Shown: piece by piece, positions 23,760-35,800 of the stretch
How the letters are laid out: the number at the start of each line of letters is the position of its first letter
How positions within the stretch are numbered: the stretch's first letter is position 1
Assembly: GCF_000699445.3 (NCBI RefSeq)
Contig: NC_067195.1
Location: forward strand, 86,066,569-86,130,568
Reading direction: 5' to 3'
Origin: Schistosoma haematobium
Taxonomy: Eukaryota; Platyhelminthes; Trematoda; Strigeidida; Schistosomatidae
DNA length: 64,000 nt
The notes under the pieces: generated by a model
What the model was told of the DNA's origin: nothing
Database searches by the model: none
The model's input: the letters and a program-made list of their open reading frames with translations, nothing else
Translations under genes and position numbers: made by a program

Positions 23760-25395
23760 AGCTATAGTCGAATCCTGAACGAATTACTTGTGATTGCTCT
23801 TTGGTCACAATTAATAATAGAGTCCGAACTCTTTTATATTTTAAATATTCCACCAATGATTGGACAAATAACAGCTTTTGAACTGCTCACCTTTACTTCC
23901 AATGTGCTAGGCACAATTGAAACCCATAACATGAACAGTATGCTTATCAGTAGCCTCAGTTGTCATGGCCTTAAAAGATACAAAACTTTGTCATCTGATG
24001 TTATTGATATGTTAACAGATAAATAAAACCACTACATAGATTTAACAGTCAAACTATGTCAACCATTATATGGTCAAATCTATTGTATATATCCAAACAA
24101 AGTAAATGACTGCCTGATTCTAATGTCAAGCATCTTAATTAATAATGAGTCTTATGTGACTACCGCTAACTTCTCATGAAGTGCTTTCGTAAACTGTTTA
24201 TAGTCTATGAACATAGCAAAAGAAACGCGTTCAAATACAATTTTGAAAGGTTTGATAGGCGAATAGATGATCAAAGATTTTTAACTGAAAGTAGTTTGTC
24301 GCATTAATCTGTTTGAAAAGAACAGTTTCGATGTATTTTACCAGTAGACTATTTCAGGACAACGTCAAACTAGTATGTCTGATAAATCTATCACGACTGA
24401 TGACATATCTTGAATATTAAAAAGTACATGTAGGTTTATTTTAACTGTCACCACATTAGTTGCCAGATCTGTCCACATCTAATTTAATGATGTTCAATGT
24501 TCTAGATTGACCTTATAACAGACTAGTCAGAAATTGTCAGGTTGTTAGCTTGGTATTCTACCTGTTCTGTCAATATATATATATATTGACAACCGTACGA
24601 GTGTGAGCAATAGTAAATTCAGAAACTCACTATCTAAGTTATATTTCTTATAGATTCCTTCTCCCGAAAGATTTAACTATCAAAATAAGCAAAAGATTTT
24701 GTCATTGAACTTCACAACTGAATTAACAAGACCTTACAAACAGTGACTGTCTCTGTGCTAACCCTATTCGAAACCAATGAGAAATTGCATATACTTTATT
24801 AGATTGATCCCGTTGAGTGACAAAGTTTACTTAACAACTCGATACAAGAAGTTGAATACGAGGTATATTAAGGATGGTTATATATCACGCATAAAGATTT
24901 AGCAGATCAAACAATTTGAGTGGATAAATGGAGTGAGAACTTAATTTGTAAATCAAATCAATGTATACATTATTGTCTGAATATATACATACAAGCATTT
25001 ACATATATATATAAACGAAAGATCGGCCAGATCCAACAGCCAGTCGCCCAAATAAACTAATGGGACTATGAATGACACTTAATTTCAAAACGAAAGTTGA
25101 GTTTTAAATAAGTCCTGTCAATAAGCTTATGGAAGTGTAACGCTGCCACAAATGTATATCTCAACTTCCTATTTATTTGCAACAGTTCGGTTAATTTGAT
25201 GACAGCTTCCATCATAAATTAACATCAACTAGAAAATATCATTTGACTTAGCCTGAGTCAAAACCATGCACTCCCTCCCTTTTTATTTAATTTTCTCAGA
25301 GAAATACTTCAAGGGGTAACACGTTCTTTGTCTAAAATTTTAAGGATTTACTTCGTATCATGAAATTTAATGATCAACTTACAATAAGCATGTGT
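23760..25395. other. Intergenic A+T-rich sequence
   Basis: No gene was recognised. A short TA palindrome lies near 24572-24590. The open frame at 23715-24026 starts inside the SR2 derivative and is not considered real. Confidence 0.4.
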
Positions 25396-25399
25396 TTGA

Positions 25400-25510
25400 A
25401 ACCATGAACCGATCTAAGTTAGATTACTATTAGAAAGCTGGAAGCACCGGACAACCGTTTTATCTAAGTATGGAGGTACACAGTTGTGCATATCTACGAC
25501 CACGACTATC
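25400..25510 (-). repeat. Family B SINE remnant
   Basis: Tail and ribozyme segment recognisable on the minus strand (AACCGATCTAAGTTAGA, GCACCGGACAACCGTTTTAT); the catalytic core is lost. Confidence 0.5.
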
Positions 25511-25884
25511 TCCACAACCCCCTATAAATAGATGAGTCTTATTTGATGTAAATGACAAAACTCGTTTTGTACATCTTGAATAATAAATACGTTCGAAATG
25601 GATTTATAAATCTTATTTTAGTATTGATCTGCCCAAAATCTTAGGCAAACCATACGGAGTAAAATGTGTATGCGTGTTGGCTCTTCACCTGTCGTAGAAA
25701 TCTCACTGGTATAAGTGAGTTCATCTTCCGCCTGTCAAACCGTGATTACACTGTAGCAATAATTTGCTTTGTATTACCTCAGCTCCTTAGTTGTTTTTGA
25801 CTGACTGACTGACTGATAGATTCGAACATGATTGATCAAAGAGTTTAGATTGACAATAAACGACAGAAAATGGATGTAGCGATG

Positions 25885-26265
25885 TTACTTACTTACGCCT
25901 GTTACTCCTAATGGAGCATAGGCCGCAAACCAGTATTCTCCAACCCACTCTGTCCTGGGCCTTCTTTTCTAATTCCATTCAATTCATGTTCATTTTTCTC
26001 ATGTCTATCTCCATTTCCTGGCGTAATGTGTTCTTTGCTCTTCCTCTTTTCCTTTGGCCTTGAGGATTCCATGTGAGGGCTTGCCTTGTGACGCAGTTGG
26101 ATGACTTCCTCAATGTGTGTTCTATCCACTTCCCGCGCTTCTTCCTCCGCTGGGATCTGGTTTCTTTTCACCCACAGTTGGTTGTTGCTAATAGTGTCCG
26201 GCCAACGGATCCGAAGTATTTTGCGTAGACAACTGTTAATAAACATCTGTATCTTCAGGATGATT
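25885..26265 (-). pseudogene. Perere-3-like RTE LINE, 3' portion
   Basis: On the minus strand it encodes KIQMFINSCLRKILRIRWPD, then [15 protein letters not shown] and, after frameshifts, the [18 protein letters not shown] segment, ending with the short 3' end and a GTAA-type tail at about 25890. It lies just downstream of the DUSP12 polyadenylation region in the same orientation. Confidence 0.65.
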
Positions 26266-26436
26266 GCATGTAGCGATGTTAGATTACTAATATTTTTGTA
26301 CATATCAATTAGATTTTTGTTAAACACTTGCAATATATCAATATCAATGTCACCACCCACAGAACAGGTACTATTGCTTATTATCTCAACTGTTTGACAA
26401 AAAAAAACACAAGAATTCCATGAAACAGAATGTAGT

Positions 26437-26442
26437 TTTATT
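26437..26442 (-). terminator. Candidate DUSP12 polyadenylation signal AATAAA
   Basis: AATAAA on the minus strand, 226 nt past the DUSP12 stop codon. It is the last one before the LINE fragment, giving a 3' UTR of roughly 250 nt. Confidence 0.5.
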
Positions 26443-26667
26443 GATAAAACGAATGGATCCAACTATTCTAAAACAAAGTGGGAAATATACATAATAATCA
26501 AATAAATCATAAGAAATAAATCTCTTGAAGATATTAAATTGATTTAAATTGTATTTAAGGAAAGAGGAGGAAACTTGAGAAAACTATCAGTTTGATGTAA
26601 ATGCGCGCTCATATATTACAAAGAAGACAGAACAATATAGGATAGAGGAAACATACAGTGGATAAGA

Positions 26668-26831
26668 TTATGATTGATTCATATCGGCATTCGTAACGAA
26701 GGAATTGTTGTCTTCTACAGGCTTCGATGGAATAGTAATCACATTTCTCGAACGTATTGGTACACGATCAATGTGATTACGATTGAAATGAAATGCTGGA
26801 ACTACCCATGTGCCACATACACATGGTTCGC
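26668..26831 (-). CDS. DUSP12: DUSP12 exon 7 (C-terminus)
   Basis: Acceptor TTATTTAG, then GC completing Gly, GEPCVCGTWVVPAFHFNRNH and a 25-30 residue tail to TAA 26670-26668. The CxCGxW-x3-AF segment is the hallmark end of DUSP12/YVH1. Confidence 0.88.
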
Positions 26832-29800
26832 CTAAATAAATCAATGAAAATAAAGTTTTGTTTTGAATATATATACATATATCATGAAAAACTTGGTATA
26901 TTCGTTTAGTACACCTTTTAAACAATTTGGTTTAAATCTTCTGTTGTAAAGGTATTATATGTGAAAAAGGCAAGACATCAAATAGGTTTGAAAAGTGGAA
27001 AGTATGGTACATTCATCCAGTTAATAAACAATGGGTTAAAGACTTAGGTAGACTTATTGATAAAAACAAATTATTTTCCCACACATAGGTGTACGAGTTT
27101 CTTGAGGGTTAGGGGTCTTATAAATTTAAGAACTAGCCTCTAACATCTTGCGTAAAAAAATTATGGAGTTTGCTTTGAATTAATCTTTGTGAACAACAAA
27201 TTCGAGAAAATCACGGAGGTTTCGGATATGGATTTAAGTGTTTTGATCAAGTATTCAACTTCTATGAAGTTGTAGAACAAAGGTCTAATTTCTGACATCT
27301 AACAATAGTGGCATTTCCTCACCTGAAGGCAGCATCTGATTTCATCGACTGATAAATTGTGTAGCAAGCTTTCTGACTAAAAGGTTGGCTAAAAAAGTAC
27401 ATAAAATTTGTGAAAGCTATTTAGTTGAACAAATCCAAATCCGTAAAATTATATGTTCTTCAAGACTCCCAGTTATATTCATACTTATGAAACTTCTGCA
27501 AAGATATTATATTAATAATAATACTTTATATCTCTAACTTATAAAAAACTATTCTAATTAACGAAAGATTTAATTAGCGACTTGCAATACGCAGACGATA
27601 TCACTCTGATAGGAAAAGACCCAGACAAAATCGAGTCTTTTGATAGCCCATACAATGCAAGTTGTTTAGGATTAGTTCCTCTCCTGGTAAATTCGAACTC
27701 CTGCTTAGAACTAATCTGAGTCAGAGCGTAGAATAACCGTGAGAGGTGAAGCAGTAGAGCGATGACTACTAATCTTGAAAGTCTAAGCAACCCTAACAGG
27801 TTAACATCTGATATAATCTGAGCACGTATTCAAAGTTCCCCGCAGTTTTTAACAACCTACGTCACATTTGACGTAAGCAGGATGATCGGATGGAAAATGA
27901 GGAGAGAGCATAGTGCACAACAATCCTCTCTAGAATAATATATGGCTGCTAAGTATGGTTTATGGGAATAGAACAAATTAGTATACTACAGGCTTTTAAC
28001 TATAAGTGTCTTCTAAGTATTACTTCCGTATCTCAGAAAAAACTGAGTGAACAACACTGGGGTCAAATTCACAGTACTGAACGAATGTAGCAAATCTTTT
28101 GCTGAGGCTATGGATGGAACATGTTACGTACACCAAATATTACCTAGTTCGTTAAAAGATGTTGGCTGACGTAGTGGAAGATTGGAAGTTATGGCGGCCA
28201 AACCAAGACGTAATATCAGTCCATGAAATCAATGATTGTTGGGGACCTATGTTAATAGATCCAGACACTACTTGGTTAAGGTCGGCACAAATAATCTGAT
28301 TAATGTTTGGAAACATTGGGTGACATGGCGTAGAACACGTAACAGTGGCCCAGTTGCATTTATTCATTATGTTGCTCCAAATCTTGAGTTAAGTATTACT
28401 TCCGACTTTCTACCTTTTGATAGCTTTTGTTTTTTGACTGTATTTACTATATTTAGCGTTCCGTCACAATCGATATCCTCTTCTACCACCTGCTCATCAT
28501 CTTGTTTATTTAGCCGCCATGTCCTGATATGAAATGTGGCAACTTGTATAAATGCACACTTGTGACACGTCACACGTTGATAATGGCTATCTGACTGAAG
28601 CCATAACTCGATTACTTCCTAATACGAATTAGTGTACACACCCATTTGGACTGACTCAACTATTTGTGTATCATAAACAACGTAGAACCTGGCATCGATT
28701 TAAGTTGTTACCAAGATAGAATTAGTGGTAGTAATAGTATCAGTGACATTAAAGATGCACTAGACAAAGATAATACGATTTCAGAAGAATGAATTTAGAG
28801 GATAAAAGATACAAGGTAACTATGGAGCTCATGGTCTAAGGGAAGACAAACAGAGAATGTATATGCGCTATTAAGACCGATTATGAGCCATGTCACTAAA
28901 ACGTCTCAATCATTATTCACGATAATTCATTTTGTACTGGCTGTTTGAATCTGCCTATTGATGTTTAGGACTGCAATTAACTAGTTTCGTATTGGCATAT
29001 GTGCGCCCTGTGTGGCTTAACTCGATACTGCCTTGAATCACAAGCATTATAAGCAGAGATGGATGGACGCTAGCAGTAGAATTCAGGACGTGCGTTTCGT
29101 CCTATTGGGAACTCATCAACCAAATGTGCCTGCATCCCAGAGTTGACATTCATCCTGGAACTCGAACCCAGTACCACTCGCTTCAAATGCCATCGCGTTA
29201 TCCACCTAACTACTGAGTCCTGATAGCCACCTGCTTGTCCAATGGGGTGAAGTTTAAATTCATTTAGTACTGTTTGCTTGTATCTTCCCATTGTTGTTTA
29301 GGAACTTCAATTAATCAGTCTGTTGTTGGCATATGTGCATCATGTGCGGACTGCCACGATATTGCCCTAAGTAACAAGCTTTATAAGCAGAGACGGATGG
29401 TGGTCAGCAGTGGAATCTAGCTGACGAGTCCCAAATAAGACAAAACGTGCGTTCTGGATTCCACTGCTAGTCACCATCCATCTCTCCCTATCAGTCAAAA
29501 TAACTGTACAAACCCCACTCAGCCAGGTAATTCGCACCTACCAGCATGACATCTGTTTGATGATGATGATGTTTAAGGGGGAAGCATGAGTTTTACTCCT
29601 TCAGTAATGACGAATTTGGCTGTATAATACATTTTAATGATACATAGCTTGAACATTGGCTTCAGAAATAGTGTAGCATTAGACTTTTCTGTGTGATGGT
29701 ATGATGAGATAACTTATTTGAAGGACAAGAGAAAATTGGTTCAAATGATAACCGTCTTTTGCAAACAGTAACAAAATTTAAGTCACATTTTGACTTCATC

Positions 29801-32800
29801 AATTATTCTCCTATAACCCTGACTTTTTAAAAACGTGTGTGTATATCACTATTATTCATCAAATGTCTTTAGTTTATGTTTCTCTGACCACAAATATTTA
29901 TTTTTATTTGAACACATAAATATTGGTATAAAGGGGCACCAAATACATATCCACCACACAATAACAATAAAGTTGTGAAGAGATAGAGAATGTAAAATGC
30001 ATATAAGAAAGAGGAGAACAACAAAGAACAGAAATCAGTATATGAGAGTAAAATAATGATAACGGGAGAAACAGTTCAATTAGGAAAAGTACAGCCAGAG
30101 AGAATTCTTCTAGTTAAAGAAGTTACGTCCATTTTAAAAAAAAAGCAAAATGAAGTTACAGTAGGATTAATACTGGCTCCTATTCTGAGTCATGTCTGAT
30201 AATGTCTCTAGCCACTCTGTTGCAATAAATCTGAGACCCCAACCAGGAAGTTGTGAAGGACCAACAGAAGCCAGTCCTGTATAGCTTTCTTTCACACCAC
30301 GACAACATTTCATACACTAACCAACTCTGCTTTTTTCCAACCAGTCCCAGCATCGGCAAATAATGCATCACGTGGAATCCTGTGGGACGACATTTGTAGA
30401 ACATGTCCGAACCACCGAAATCGATGTTTCAAGAAAGTGACACTAATTGAATTGTCGTCGCTGTACACGAACACACGATGCCTAACTTCTGCATTAATAA
30501 TATGGTGTTGTCACTGGATGTCAACAATCCTTCGGCAACAACAATGACCATACACGCAAAGGTCAGGTTTCACAAGCACAGAACAAGACTGTTCTCACCG
30601 AAGCGTTGTCCATCCGACCATTTACAGCCAAACTAACATCATGAAAGTGCCAAAGATGGCCCAGATTGGCATAAGCCGCTGTGGCTCTCACTATACGTGA
30701 ATTGGTCTCATTACTCACACCACCACTCATTTATTTTATTTATTTATTTATTTTAACACAGATATTGGTACAAGGAGGCACCAAATACATATGCGTCACA
30801 CAAATCTCATTTGATATGTGTGAGGGCTGTGATATTGCCTGAGTGACCAAACGGAACCAGGTGGATTTCTTATGGGGCCACACCCGGAGCCTTCGACCTG
30901 AAGGTCTGATCCACAAGGCAGTGGAGCACCGTAAGGAGAAGCAGTCCCATGGTAGCCGTGGACGAACAGCTGGTTCATACGCCATTTGTTTCTTCAGTAT
31001 ATGAGAGTAAAATAATAATAACGGGAGAAACAGTCCAATTAGGAAAAGTAAAGCCAGAGAGAATTCTTCTAGTTAAAGAAGTTACGTCCATTTAAAAAAA
31101 AAGCAAAATGAAGTTACAGTAGGATTAATACTGGCTCCTATTCTGAGTCATGTGCACCATTGGTTTGGAACCAGGGTTTTCCAACTCCGCTAAGTGGACT
31201 CTCCATGTCCACCAACCCGGTTAAAGCGCCGGACATTCGCTTTTCATCCTCTCAATTTCGTCAAAAACACCCCGCCACGAGAAGGCAATGAGTAGGACTT
31301 CCCTGGCAGAGGTTATATACGCGTGGCCATGTGAGAGCATTTCGAGAGGGAGAACGGACTCTCCCCACTCTCGGCCGTACCAGGGCATCTGGGGGCCACC
31401 ACTAGTAGCTGTGCAGCTACCCAGATACACCAACTTTTCGGCTACTTCTATCTGCTCATTACCCAGGGTGAGAAAAGAATCAGTGTCCTGTCAGTCTTGT
31501 AAAAGTACATTGCACTTTGAAGGTGCAAAGCACATACCATATCTACGGACACTTATTCCCAACTGAGTAAATGCGGATTGCATGGCTTGAGTATCATTGA
31601 ACAGTAAAACAATATCATCCGCATACTCAAGGTCGAGAAGTCTTTCTCCAGGTAAGAGATCGACACCACCATTACCTACAGCCATCACAGGTGTTTCCAT
31701 AAACCAGGACATTACACCAACTTATGGGGTTACTCACTGCTGTTTCGAGATACGCATGGAAGTGTAAACTTCCTGAGGTGAGAGCTTTGAATAACAGAAA
31801 TTAAATGATCCAGAACTCAGTATCCTGAGCAAACATCGACGATTTTCTTTAAAATGTTGAACGCTTTATGCGTTTTTTTCGCTTTAGCTTTACGGATGTT
31901 TTTAATCTACTTGAATTTCTTTCATACTGCTAGGCTGTTAAACAAATAAAGTTCCTCCGACAGATCCACTTTTGTGCAATATTTATTCTCACAAAGGTAA
32001 TGCCATCAGACATTAGTAATTAAGGCCGTTCGTATTGATGGTAAATAACTTTCTGGTTTGACTATCTTCAGCTAATTTTTAACATACCACTACATCGGTA
32101 AATACTGAAAATCAGAATGACAAACAAATTCCCAGACACTTCAGCTTGCACAAGCTAATCACATCACTCACATATTTATTTATTTAAACACATAAACATT
32201 GGTGCAAGGAGGCACCAAATAGATATGCGCCACAATAATCGCCCACCATACAACTAACATGTTTTTCCCACTAGTACTCTGTGCTTAGCCACAATCGCTT
32301 TCAGTAAACACTTACCTCAAGTGTGTGAAAAACAAACATTAAATTAATTTAATAGTTTTCCCAATTAAATTAATAAATTTTATTAGTAAAACAAGCTTAC
32401 CACACCAATTGAAAGAGCCAACTTTAGCGTTGCATCCAGGACAATAAAGCTAAAATGTGATAAAGAAATGTACAAAAGCACATAAATTCGGCTTTCTGTT
32501 AGTATTTGTATGAATAGTGTTTATGACACTATTCAGCTGCCAGAGTCGAGGAAAATGGTGAGATTTGAACAAGCGAAATACATCTCCATTAGAATCCATG
32601 GAGCCCCTATTATAGGTTACATATTATCCCGACTAAATTTATTATAAGAACTAACAAAGCTAAAGGCGAAATGAGTTGAAGAACTAATACTATTGGATAG
32701 TGCCTAACACTGAGAATTAGCTAGATTCACTGAGTACGTGCCTATATTTCAATTAAAAAAGTAATAACACACGAAAGTCTGGTAAAATATAATACCAAAA

Positions 32801-35800
32801 AATGCACACACCACTGGACTAGGAATTCTATTTAATGGATTAAACAACACAATTCAGCAACCAGTCAGCAGTGGTCTTGAGTGCTGTTAAAGGTATGAGG
32901 GCGGTTATCAATTCCCGGTTACCCACACCGTGTAAGGGTCCTTCCGGAGGTACCTGAAAAGGAAATTGGATTAGAGGAAGTCTTAGTGACCTGAGAATAT
33001 GACCGCGGTGCCCAATGGACAACTGCTTGGGGCCGGTCATACACGACATTTTGTAAGTAATTTTCGTGTTAGCTTCGTACTTTTTGAAACCTTACCGCCG
33101 TAGACGAACATCCGTGAGATAAGGTGAGGTGTGCATTTCTAGAGTAGACCATTTCTAACTCTACCCCTCCTTGTGGGAAGGCAGCATCGCTGTTATGCTG
33201 GTTGTCTGAAGGAAACACCTTACTGCTGTCACACATCTGTACAGTCAGCAGTACGACTTCGCCTTCGGACCTTGGGTTTGTTGCTTTTCGTCTTACTGCT
33301 CTTCAACCGACCTTTCTGACATGGTAGGACCTTGAGGAACGATTGTCCCAGCAAGTATAGCTCAATTGGTTCATCACGACAGACAAGCCCGACTACCACG
33401 TCAAGGCAGCAACAACGGTCGGGCAGAGGCTTAGACTGAGACTATGGTCTAATTTGAGCACGTATCTGTCTGTCTTACTGAATGCAGAAAAGTCACTGCA
33501 AAAAACCTCTTACAGTCTAACTCAATCATAAAAAAGTGAAGAATACATTTCAGGAACGACTAGAGAAGGAGCTAGTCAACCGTGAAAATTATATCTAACC
33601 CGATGTAACTTGGCATGATATCCAACAAGCTATGGAAACAGCCGTGATATCTACTAGTTACTGAAACCAAATGTTAAGAAAAATCAATGGGTTTCAGCAG
33701 CATCTACGGAACTGATAGATACTTGTAAACTCATCCCGTCTGGCTCCAAACACGATGAGGAATGGAGGCAGCTTAAACGTTGCTTGACAAAAAGCCTACT
33801 CAATGATTGTGAGCAGTGGTGAGTTGTGAAAACAGAAGAGATGGGAAAGGCAGCTGCGATAAGTAACAGCAATCAACTGCTCAGAACTATCAAGGAAATG
33901 GGTAATAAAAATACAGCCGTTAGTGAAACTATCTCAGTAAAAGACGGAACTAATATTCACTGTCAATCCTGGAGATCGGACTGATAGACAGAACACTTTA
34001 GGGAACAGTTCAACTGGCCTCCAACCACACTTTACTTACTTACTATCTCAAAGCGAGCTGAATAGCAAATAGACGTATGTCCTACAACTCTTGGTGAGGT
34101 TGATAAGGCTATAGGCAATCTAAAGCGAAAGAGAGCAGCAGGGTCTGATGGACTAACCCCTTAGATTTTTAAGGATGATGGCCCAGTTCTAGCAGTTACA
34201 TTAACTGAGATCTTAGCTAAAATCTGGAAATTGCACGTAATTCAATGCAATCGGTCTCGGTCGCTGATCGTTATTCTATAAGAAATCACAAAAGTCGTCT
34301 TATGGTAATCACAGAGCAAACAGTTTAAATAATTCGGTGTCTAAAATACTAGTCTCTATAATACTTCCACATCTAACTAGAACTCTTGAAAAGCAAACCC
34401 GAGTAAACCAGGCTGGTTTAACTGTCATAGATATGCCTTTAGAAATAATATTATCATCGTTCGACTATTCAGGTGTTGATCTACCAGAAGATTCACTTAC
34501 TCACTCGGAATGTCCAGAAGATATAGTTGTGTTCGGTGAAGACGCTAGAAAAATTCAGTCTTCTGACCATCTTAAAACACAATGCAAGCATGTTTGAGAT
34601 GCAATCCTCTCCTGCCAAGTGCAAAATGTTGCTTCGCGATTGGCTTGCGTCATCACCCGGATTAATCACAATGAGTGGGGCAACTGAACGCATCGTCAAC
34701 TCCACTTATCTTGGGCGTCTCATTAATCATGATGATCTGATGACTGACGAAATTTTCACATACACTGACAGTCCGACTGGCTTTTACCAACTTGCATCAC
34801 TTGTGGTGCAGGTGACATCCTTTTGCCAAACAAAGGACGGGTTCTCTGAGCAGCAGTTCAATTCGTTCTACTTTATGAGTGTCAAACATGACCATTAGTA
34901 ATAGAGGATATTCGTAGGTTACTAGTATTCCATCATAGATGTCTTCGAAGCATTGCTCATGTGTGTTGAGATCACAGACTCAGTAATGCATGGATTAGGA
35001 ATAGACTACCATCAGGTAGTGAGTCTGTATCAACTGAGGTGGTTGGGACATTCGTTACGTAAGCTTAACTACGGCCTACCTCAACGAGCGATGTTGTTTG
35101 GTGTAGAAACAGGCTGGAACAAAACTAAGAGCGCCCAAACCCAAACGCAACGCCAGTCCATGATGTCACTAACAGTCAGTCAGCTACAACGTAGCACCAG
35201 GCACATATATGCACCGGTCCAAGTTGTCATACCGCATTAGCACAACAACATGAACACCGGATTCATAGAATCAGTTAACTCAATCGTGTAATATATAAAA
35301 GATCTTATGTAAGGATATAGTACAGAAAAAAAGAATCGGTTCGTGGAAAGAAAGATATAAAACGATTTTAATCTCTTAGTTTAAGGGAAGACTGAGTGTA
35401 TACACCTACGCCATTGTGACCGATTTTGAGCCATGTCACCCAGAATCTCCAACCATTGGTTACGATAGTCACGCGGACCCCAGCCAAGTAGTCTGCATCT
35501 ACCAACATGGCTAAGACTAGAAATTAGTGACTTCATGCACTGATGCCACGTTTTGGTTGAAGTCACTAACAATTGGACTGAGCCATGTTAATAGGTAGAG
35601 ACTACCTGGATGGTGTCCGCGTGATCACTGCAACCAATCGTTAGAGACTGAATAATATGGCTTAAAATCATTCGCCATAGCGCAGGTGCATCCATTCTTT
35701 GTATTCTCCTAAATTCTGAGATTATGAACTCTTCACCAATCTATATTTTCTTTCCGAGTCGTGTCTTCGATGTCTAACATTTCTTGTTGCCGCTGATACC

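Larger units (their letters stand above)
26832..32400 (-). other. DUSP12 intron 6 (5.6 kb)
   Basis: Bounded by GTAAGC at 32400 and AG at 26833-26832. It holds RTE fragments, hammerhead SINE composites and R1 copies, listed separately. Confidence 0.8.

Noticed and set aside
25908..26462. 184-codon minus-strand open frame
   Set aside because: It runs from the DUSP12 3' UTR into a decayed Perere-3-like LINE end. Only the LINE part has recognisable residues and these are interrupted.
26668..26925. 85-codon open frame starting MFKRCTKRI
   Set aside because: The first part is intron sequence; the exon begins at 26831 after the TTATTTAG acceptor.
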